Part shown: positions 58,316 to 64,000 of the stretch, piece after piece
How positions within the stretch are numbered: the first letter of the stretch is position 1
Layout: each line of letters opens with the position of its first letter
Source of the DNA: Pseudomonas fluorescens
GTDB taxonomy: Bacteria > Pseudomonadota > Gammaproteobacteria > Pseudomonadales > Pseudomonadaceae
DNA: 64,000 bases
Reading direction: 5' to 3'
Assembly (NCBI RefSeq): GCF_001902145.1
Contig: NZ_MRST01000025.1
Span: 248,001-312,000 of the forward strand
The notes under the pieces: model-generated
What the model was told of the DNA's origin: nothing
Database searches by the model: none
Seen by the model: the letters and a program-made list of their open reading frames with translations, nothing else
Program-made: the position numbers and the translations under genes

Positions 58316-59654
58316 TCTGCTTATGCCGCCACACCAGGCGGTAATAGGCGATCTGCAACACCAGCATCGCCAGGTAGGTCACTGGAAATGCCATCCACAC
58401 CCCTTCCAATCCGAAGTGGGCGTTGAACAGATAGGCCATCGGCAGTTCCACGCCAAGCACGCAGAAGATCGAGATCGCCACCGGCATCAGCACCACGCCG
58501 CTGGCGCGCATGATGCCGCCGATCACCGCCTGGAAGCCGAATATCAGGATGCTCCAGAGCATGATGTGCAGCAGATGTTCGGCCCTGATGCGGGCGCTGT
58601 CGTCGGTGATGAACAGGCCCAGCAACCAGTGGGACAGCCCGTAGCCGAGCACGATCAAGCCACCGGTGAGGCACAGGTTGATCACAAGCCCGGTGCGCAG
58701 GATCGGCCCGATGCGCTCCTGGCGCCCGGCGCCAATCGCCTGGGCGCCGAGGATCGAGGCGGTGATGGCGATCGACAGCGCCGGGAACTGCACATAGTTG
58801 ACGATCTGCGTCACCGCGCCATAGGCCGCCGTGGCCTGGGAACCGTGGCCGTTGACCAAGGCCAGGATGACCAGCTCCGACAGCGATAGCACCACCATCT
58901 GCAAGCCCGTCGGCAGGCCGATGCGCAGGACTTTGCCGAGGATCACGCGGTCCAGGCGCAAGGCTGCAAGCAGCGCGCGGTCCGGCGCCATCACATGGTT
59001 TTTATGCCGCAGGCGCAGGATCAAAAACAGCATCGCCAGGGCGTTACCCACCAGCCCGGCATACACCGCACTCTGGATGCCCATGGGCGGCAGGCCGATC
59101 CAGCCGCGAATCAGCGCAGGCGTCAGCAGCAAGCCCACCAGGGTGGAGACCATCAATGCCAGCAACGGCGAAATCGTGTCGCTGACGCCACGCAGCAGTT
59201 GGGTATAGAGGATGAACACCAGCAGTAACGGCATGATCAACATCATCATCTGGGCGTAGCCCACCGCATCGTCGAGCACATCCACCGGCGTGCCCAACGC
59301 CTGCAATGCCGGGCGCGCAAACAGGCTGCCCAGCACAGCGGCAACCAGGCCCACCAACGCGCCCAGGGTCAGGGTGGCACCAGTAATCGCCTTGACCATT
59401 CCGGTCTCCTGGGCGCCCCATGCCTGGCCGATCAACACCGAGGCCCCCGCCCCCAGGCCGATCACCAGGGCGATAAAGAAAAACACGATGGGAAACATCC
59501 CCGACACCGCCGCCAATGCCTGGGTGCCAAGCATTTGCCCAACGTAAATGCCGTTGAGGGTGCCGGAAAAGCTCTGCAGGAAATTGGACAGCACCATCGG
59601 TGCCAGGAACATCAGGTAGATCTGCCACAGCGGGCGTTGCAAAGGGTTTTGCAT
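58299..59654 (-). CDS. MATE family efflux transporter
   Basis: A 451-residue membrane protein with 12 hydrophobic helices arranged as two similar halves ('LAPMVLSNFLQSFSGTLNGIYVGQMLG' at the start, 'GLPTGLQMVVLSLSELVILALVNGHG' in the second half). This is the signature layout of Na+- or H+-coupled MATE exporters. The typical conserved 'GQAWGAQ' segment is present. It converges on the TetR gene with a 17-base overlap. The substrate is unknown, with drugs or metabolites likely. It may be co-regulated with the neighbouring MFS pump, but nothing in the sequence proves this. Confidence 0.9.
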   Translation of the reverse strand: MQNPLQRPLWQIYLMFLAPMVLSNFLQSFSGTLNGIYVGQMLGTQALAAVSGMFPIVFFFIALVIGLGAGASVLIGQAWGAQETGMVKAITGATLTLGALVGLVAAVLGSLFARPALQALGTPVDVLDDAVGYAQMMMLIMPLLLVFILYTQLLRGVSDTISPLLALMVSTLVGLLLTPALIRGWIGLPPMGIQSAVYAGLVGNALAMLFLILRLRHKNHVMAPDRALLAALRLDRVILGKVLRIGLPTGLQMVVLSLSELVILALVNGHGSQATAAYGAVTQIVNYVQFPALSIAITASILGAQAIGAGRQERIGPILRTGLVINLCLTGGLIVLGYGLSHWLLGLFITDDSARIRAEHLLHIMLWSILIFGFQAVIGGIMRASGVVLMPVAISIFCVLGVELPMAYLFNAHFGLEGVWMAFPVTYLAMLVLQIAYYRLVWRHKQIKRLV

Positions 59655-59734
59655 GAAAAACGGGGCCTCGAATCACGAAAGCGTCTCAGGGTTATACCGT
59701 AACAGGATCCAATATGCTGTTGTGAAGGCCCGGG

Positions 59735-60565
59735 TTAACCCCCAAAGGTCTGCGACGGCCTGCGCAACGTCGGGTCAAACGGATTTAGCCGCGGCCCGAT
59801 GGCCGCCGCCTCGCGTTTGAGCAACTCCACCACCATCGGCAAGCGGCTCGGCCCCAGGCGGTCGCTGATGGTCGCCACGCTCAACGCCGCGACCGCATAC
59901 CCGTCGCGGTTGAGGATGGGCACCGCCAGCCCTGCCATGCCTTCCAGCACACCGGTGTTGCGTGCCGCATAACCCAGGTGGCGCACGTTCTCCACTTCAG
60001 AGCGCAGCAACACTTCGTCGTACAGGTGGAAGTCCTTGAGCCGTGGCAGGTTGTAGCGGATCACCGTCTCGCGCTCCTCTTCCGGCAGAAACGCCAGGAT
60101 CGCCAGGCTGCCCTGCCCCACACCCAAGGCCACGCGCCCACCGATATCGCCGGTGAAGGTACGGATCGGGTACGGGCCCTCGCTGCGGTCCAGGCAAATG
60201 GCGTCGAAGCCGCTGCGCGCCAGCAGGAACAGCGAGTCCCCCAGCGACGCGCTCAGGCGCAACAGGCTGGGGCGCACCAGGTCGCGCAGGTTGCCGGTCT
60301 TGCCCGCGTTGGCCGCCAACGCGAAAAACTCCAGGCTCAGGCGATAGCGTTTGCTGCGTGCATCCTGCTCGACCATGCCTTCGTCCATCAGGCTACGCAG
60401 CAGGCGATGGGTGGTGGGTTGGGACAAGCCCACCTGTTGGGCGAGCTGGGTGACCCGCTCGCCGCCCTCGGGTACCTCCCCCAGGGCGCGCAGCACAGCA
60501 AACAACCGGGAGACGCTGCCCGCACCGACTTCCTTGCCGCCGTCATTCCGCTCAGTGGAATTCAT
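59735..60565 (-). CDS. IclR family transcriptional regulator
   Basis: A 276-residue regulator. The N-terminal winged helix (about 20-85) has 'VTQLAQQVGLSQPTTHRLLRSLMDEGMV' features. The effector domain (about 95-265) shows 'GFDAICLDRSEGPYPIRTFTGDIGGRVALGVG' and 'GLAVPILNRDGYAVAALSVATI', typical of IclR sensors of small carboxylic or aromatic effectors. It is divergent from the ABC transporter/oxidoreductase operon starting at 60809, its likely target. The 243-base gap between them is AT-rich near the IclR start; I see no further gene and no clear operator there. Confidence 0.9.
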   Translation of the reverse strand: MNSTERNDGGKEVGAGSVSRLFAVLRALGEVPEGGERVTQLAQQVGLSQPTTHRLLRSLMDEGMVEQDARSKRYRLSLEFFALAANAGKTGNLRDLVRPSLLRLSASLGDSLFLLARSGFDAICLDRSEGPYPIRTFTGDIGGRVALGVGQGSLAILAFLPEEERETVIRYNLPRLKDFHLYDEVLLRSEVENVRHLGYAARNTGVLEGMAGLAVPILNRDGYAVAALSVATISDRLGPSRLPMVVELLKREAAAIGPRLNPFDPTLRRPSQTFGG

Positions 60566-60808
60566 AACACTTAATCTCGTTAATAATTCTGACGAATGAA
60601 TAAATCGTAAAATAGTAGTCCGTTGAGTGAAATTCTACCTTCCGCCCATCCTAGTCTTCGTCCTAATCTGCGTCCACAGGGGCGAAATGAACAACAACCG
60701 GCAGCCGACTTGAGATCGAGCGCCAACGCACCGGCACCGCACTTTTCGCATCTGCCCAAAACAAGAAAGCGCGTTTTTGACGCGACTGAATAAAGGTGGA
60801 ACGCAGAC

Positions 60809-61837
60809 ATGGCATTTCTCCAACTTAAAGCCTTGAGCAAACGCTATGGCGCCGTCGATGCGGTGGTCGCCACTGACCTGGCGGTGGAACAAGGTGAGTT
60901 CGTTTCCCTGCTCGGCCCTTCAGGCTGTGGCAAGACCACCACCCTGCAAATGATCGCCGGTTTTGTCGACGTCAGCGGTGGCCAGATCCTGCTCGATGGT
61001 CGCGACATCACCCACGCCAAACCCGCCAGCCGAGGCCTGGGCGTGGTGTTCCAGAGCTATGCGCTGTTCCCGCACATGAACGTGCGCGACAACGTCGCCT
61101 TCGGCCTGAAGATGCGCAAGGTGCCGGCCGCCGACATCGCCACCCGCGTCAACACCGTGCTGGAGCTGGTACGCCTGGCCCAACATGCCGAGCGCTACCC
61201 CCGTGAGCTGTCCGGCGGCCAGCGCCAGCGCGTGGCCCTGGCCCGTGCGTTGGTGATCGAGCCGCCGGTGTTGTTGCTCGATGAGCCGCTGTCCAACCTC
61301 GACGCCAACCTGCGCGAAGAGATGCAGTTTGAAATCCGCCGTATCCAGTGCGCGGTCGGCATTACCACCCTGATGGTCACCCATGACCAGGCCGAAGCCC
61401 TATCCATCAGCGACCGCGTGGTGGTGATGCAGGCCGGGCGTGTGACCCAGATCGACGCGCCGTACAAACTCTATGAACACCCGCGCACGCGCTTTATCTC
61501 GGACTTCGTCGGCAAGGCCAACCTGCTGGCCGGCGACTACGATGCGCTCGGCATCCCCCAAGTGCGTCACCACGGCGGCACAGGCGAACTGACCCTGAGC
61601 CTGCGCCCGGAAAAAATCCAGCTGGTGGCCCCCGGCACCGGGCGCATGCAAGGCACAGTGCTCGACCGCTACTTTTTCGGCAGCCAGTGGCTGTACCGCG
61701 TCCACACCGCCCTGGGCGAAATCACCGTGGTGCGCAGTAACGACGGCAGCGCGCCCTTGGCTAGCGGCGCAGCGGTGGGCCTGCAATGGCAAGCCGATTT
61801 GCTGCGAGTACTGGCGGCCGATGAGGTGCACCCATGA
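60809..61837 (+). CDS. ABC transporter ATP-binding protein (PotA-like, polyamine/opine type)
   Basis: A 342-residue ATPase with Walker A 'GPSGCGKTT' (about 36-44), Q-loop 'FQSYALFPHM', signature 'LSGGQRQR', Walker B 'VLLLDEPLSNLDA', the H-loop in 'MVTHDQAEAL', and a C-terminal TOBE domain ('LSLRPEKIQLV'). This is the spermidine/putrescine/opine/iron importer class. AAGGTGG precedes the ATG. It is the first gene of an operon with two permeases (ATGA overlap with the next) and two oxidoreductase-type genes. Uptake of an amine- or opine-like nutrient is the likely role. The periplasmic binding protein is not between these genes. Confidence 0.9.
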   Translation: MAFLQLKALSKRYGAVDAVVATDLAVEQGEFVSLLGPSGCGKTTTLQMIAGFVDVSGGQILLDGRDITHAKPASRGLGVVFQSYALFPHMNVRDNVAFGLKMRKVPAADIATRVNTVLELVRLAQHAERYPRELSGGQRQRVALARALVIEPPVLLLDEPLSNLDANLREEMQFEIRRIQCAVGITTLMVTHDQAEALSISDRVVVMQAGRVTQIDAPYKLYEHPRTRFISDFVGKANLLAGDYDALGIPQVRHHGGTGELTLSLRPEKIQLVAPGTGRMQGTVLDRYFFGSQWLYRVHTALGEITVVRSNDGSAPLASGAAVGLQWQADLLRVLAADEVHP

Positions 61838-62679
61838 GTCGTGGTTACCTGCTCTCGCTGCCGGCGCTGGTGCTGTTTGCCGGGCTGCTGATCATGCCGC
61901 TGGGCCTGACCCTGATGCTGTCGTTCAATGTGTTCGATTACCAAGTGGGCGTAAAGGCCGATGAGTGGACCCTGGCCCACTACTGGGCGCTGGTGAGTGA
62001 CGCCTACTTCTACGAGATTTTCTGGCGCACGTTCTGGATCAGTGCCCTGGTGACGCTGCTGTGCGTGGTGATCGGCGTGCCGGAGGCCTACATCCTCAGC
62101 CGCATGGGCACACCGTGGCGCTCGATCTTTTTGATAGTGATCCTCACGCCGCTGCTGATTTCGGTGGTGGTGCGCGCGTTTGGCTGGAGCCTGCTGCTCG
62201 GCGCCGACGGCCTGGTCAACCAGGTGATCCAGGCGCTGGGCGGGCGCCCTATGAAGCTGCTGTATACGCCGTTCGCCGTGATCATCGCATTGGTACACGT
62301 GATGCTGCCGTTCATGATCATCCCGGTGTGGACCTCCCTGCAAAAGCTCGACCCGTCGGCGGAACAGGCGGCGTTGTCCCTGGGCGCCAGCCAAGCCACG
62401 GTGATGCGCAAGATCGTATTGCCCCAAGTGATGCCCGGTGTGCTGTCCGGCACCCTGATCGTGTTCGGCTTGGCTGCCAGCTCCTTTGCGATCCCCGGCC
62501 TGCTGGGTGGGCGGCGCTTGAAGATGGTCGCCACCGTGGTGTACGACCAGTACCTCTCGGAACTCAACTGGCCCATGGGCGCGACCCTCGCGGTGGCGCT
62601 GCTGTTGGTCAATCTGCTGATCATGCTGAGCTGGAACCGTATGGTCGAAGGCCGCTACAAAAAGTCCCTGGGGGTTTAA
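61834..62679 (+). CDS. ABC transporter permease (PotB-like)
   Basis: A 281-residue inner-membrane permease with six hydrophobic helices. The cytoplasmic coupling segment 'EQAALSLGASQATVMRKIVLPQVMPG' is the EAA loop that docks on the ATPase. The start overlaps the ATPase stop (ATGA). It pairs with the next permease to form the channel of a binding-protein-dependent importer of the polyamine/opine class. Confidence 0.9.
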   Translation: MSRGYLLSLPALVLFAGLLIMPLGLTLMLSFNVFDYQVGVKADEWTLAHYWALVSDAYFYEIFWRTFWISALVTLLCVVIGVPEAYILSRMGTPWRSIFLIVILTPLLISVVVRAFGWSLLLGADGLVNQVIQALGGRPMKLLYTPFAVIIALVHVMLPFMIIPVWTSLQKLDPSAEQAALSLGASQATVMRKIVLPQVMPGVLSGTLIVFGLAASSFAIPGLLGGRRLKMVATVVYDQYLSELNWPMGATLAVALLLVNLLIMLSWNRMVEGRYKKSLGV

Positions 62680-62683
62680 GCGC

Positions 62684-63478
62684 ATGTCCAGAAACGGTCC
62701 TTTGGCCCTCGGTTTCCATGCAATGGTGGTGCTGTTCATGATGGCGCCGCTGGTGGTGGTGTGCCTGGTGGCATTCACGCCAGAGAACACCTTGAGCCTG
62801 CCCACATCGGACTTCTCCCTGCGCTGGTTTCACGCCGTGTTCGAACGCGCCGACTTTATCCAGGCGTTCTACAACAGCCTGATCCTGGCCTTCACCGCCG
62901 CCACCCTGGCGACCCTGATTGCGGTGCCGGCGGCCCTGGCGATCAGTCGCTATTCGTTCCCAGGGCGCAATTTCTTCAGCGCGCTGTTCCTGTCGCCCAT
63001 CATCATTCCGCACCTGGTGCTGGGGGTGGCAATGCTGCGCCTGTTTGCGCTGATGGGCGTGAATGGCAGCTTCACCTGGCTGATGCTCGCCCACGTAGTG
63101 ATCATCACCCCCTACGTGTTGCGCCTGGTATTGGCGGCGGCCATCGGCATTGATCGCAGCGCCGAGCAGGCCGCCGAATCCCTCGGCGCCGGGCGCTTTA
63201 CGCTGTTCCGGCGGATCACCCTGCCGATGATTTTGCCCGGTGTGGCCGGTGGGTGGTTGCTGGCGTTCATCAACAGTTTCGATGAAGTGACCCTGTCGAT
63301 TTTCGTCAGCTCGCCCGCCACGCAAACCCTGCCGGTGCGCATGTACGTGTACGCCACCGAGTCCATCGACCCCATGATGGCGGCCGTGTCGGCGCTGGTG
63401 ATCGCACTGACGGCAGCGACCATGATCCTGCTGGACCGGGTCTACGGCCTGGACCGCGTGCTGGTGGGGAAACACTGA
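62684..63478 (+). CDS. ABC transporter permease (PotC-like)
   Basis: A 264-residue second permease with six hydrophobic helices and the EAA loop 'EQAAESLGAGRFTLFRRITLPMILPG'. It begins 4 bases after the first permease. Its stop overlaps the ATG of the 2Fe-2S protein gene (TGATG at 63476-63480), tying transport to an oxidation step within one operon. Confidence 0.9.
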   Translation: MSRNGPLALGFHAMVVLFMMAPLVVVCLVAFTPENTLSLPTSDFSLRWFHAVFERADFIQAFYNSLILAFTAATLATLIAVPAALAISRYSFPGRNFFSALFLSPIIIPHLVLGVAMLRLFALMGVNGSFTWLMLAHVVIITPYVLRLVLAAAIGIDRSAEQAAESLGAGRFTLFRRITLPMILPGVAGGWLLAFINSFDEVTLSIFVSSPATQTLPVRMYVYATESIDPMMAAVSALVIALTAATMILLDRVYGLDRVLVGKH

Positions 63479-63768
63479 TGGCTTTGTTCAAGCGCCTGAG
63501 CGAAACCCAGCGCCCTGCCCTGGCCTTCACCCTCGACGGCCAACCCGCCACGGGGTTGCTCGGCGACACCCTGCTGACCGCCATGCTGACCTGTGCCGAG
63601 CACCTGCGCGGCAGCGATTTCAGCGCCGAGCGCCGCGCCGGGTTCTGCCTGATGGGCGCGTGCCAGGATTGTTGGGTACGGCTGGCCGATGGGCGGCGGG
63701 TGCGCGCCTGTTCGACCCTGCTGGAAGACGGCCAGGCGATCAGCCGTGATCCGGGGCGCCAGCCATGA
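63478..63768 (+). CDS. (2Fe-2S)-binding protein, small subunit of an opine/amino-acid-oxidase-type dehydrogenase
   Basis: A 96-residue ferredoxin-like protein of the kind found as the small subunit of opine oxidases, proline/hydroxyproline-type dehydrogenases and hydrogen cyanide synthase (HcnA). The Cys cluster 'CLMGACQDCWV' (C-x4-C-x2-C) with a later 'RACSTLL' provides four ligands for one 2Fe-2S centre. It overlaps the preceding permease and the following FAD gene (ATGA at 63765-63768). It probably passes electrons from the flavin subunit to the respiratory chain. The substrate is unknown. Confidence 0.85.
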   Translation: MALFKRLSETQRPALAFTLDGQPATGLLGDTLLTAMLTCAEHLRGSDFSAERRAGFCLMGACQDCWVRLADGRRVRACSTLLEDGQAISRDPGRQP

Positions 63769-64000
63769 AGCCGGTGGTGATTGTGGGTGCAGGCCCGGCG
63801 GGGATCAGCGCGGCGCGCACCTTGCTCGACCATGGCATCACACCTTGCCTGGTGGATGAGAGCCCACGCGGTGGCGGGCAGATTTATCGGCGCCAACCCC
63901 AAGGGTTCCAACGCACCGCCCAGCAGATCTACGGGTTTGAAGCGCGCAAGGCCCAAGCCGTGCACCGCACCATGGATGAATTGGCAGCCTTGATCGACTA
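63765..64000 (+). CDS. FAD/NAD(P)-binding oxidoreductase (cut by window end)
   Basis: The first 78 residues of a flavoprotein. The N-terminus has the dinucleotide-binding motif 'VVIVGAGPAGISAARTLLDHG' type and 'DESPRGGGQIYRR', the pattern of the alpha subunit of opine/HcnB-like dehydrogenases. The start overlaps the 2Fe-2S gene stop. The rest lies outside the window, where further catabolic genes and the missing substrate-binding protein may be found. Confidence 0.8.
   Translation, partial: MKPVVIVGAGPAGISAARTLLDHGITPCLVDESPRGGGQIYRRQPQGFQRTAQQIYGFEARKAQAVHRTMDELAALID

Noticed and set aside
60735..60760. A sigma54-like word (GGCACCGCACTTTTCGC) before the ABC operon
   Set aside because: The GG to GC spacing does not fit the -24/-12 rule.

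Overview
The window is a stretch of a high-GC chromosome from a fluorescent Pseudomonas, most likely of the P. fluorescens subgroup. The evidence is the pyoverdine (pvd/fpv) gene content, REP-type inverted repeats built on the 'GTAGGAGCGAGCTTGCTCGCG' type of arm, PvdS iron-starvation promoters, and the gene style throughout. No rRNA, tRNA, CRISPR array, prophage or insertion sequence was seen. No stretch longer than 300 bases lacks a gene.

Layout. 1-8.1 kb: an MscS-type channel fused to a cyclic-nucleotide-binding-like domain, a pirin, and a Bcr/CflA-type MFS pump that diverges from an RND pump operon (lipoprotein adaptor plus inner-membrane pump) across a perfect palindrome. 8.1-13.5 kb: an Rhs/YD-repeat polymorphic toxin with an AT-richer C-terminal tip and an adjacent acidic immunity candidate. 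13.5-20.2 kb: a REPIN, an M20 peptidase, a MASE2-GGDEF diguanylate cyclase, a rubredoxin / TIM-barrel isomerase-like / LysE-exporter operon diverging from a MocR regulator, and a hotdog thioesterase-like gene.

20.2-55.6 kb is a pyoverdine locus: pvdP (-), pvdM-pvdN-pvdO (+), pvdF (-), pvdE-fpvA (+), and a two-gene NRPS operon (-). The NRPSs make the peptide from hydroxyornithine formylated by PvdF. PvdE exports ferribactin to the periplasm. There PvdP, PvdM, PvdN and PvdO mature the chromophore and its side chain, and FpvA takes the ferric siderophore back up. Four exact TAAAT-N16-CGT PvdS boxes lie back to back in the pvdP/pvdM and pvdF/pvdE intergenic regions, and a degenerate one precedes the NRPS operon. 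Reading the adenylation pockets gives D-Ser-Lys-Gly-(formyl-hydroxy-Orn) for the first synthetase and Lys-(formyl-hydroxy-Orn)-Ser plus thioesterase for the second. From memory this matches the heptapeptide reported for the ATCC 13525/SBW25 type of pyoverdine. pvdL, pvdA, pvdH, pvdS and fpvI/fpvR are not in the window.

55.7-64 kb: a hicAB toxin-antitoxin pair, an MFS pump diverging from its probable TetR repressor across two tandem palindromic operators, a MATE pump, an IclR regulator, and a polyamine/opine-type ABC transporter operon. That operon runs into a 2Fe-2S protein and a FAD oxidoreductase cut by the window end, and looks like uptake and oxidation of an amine- or opine-like compound.
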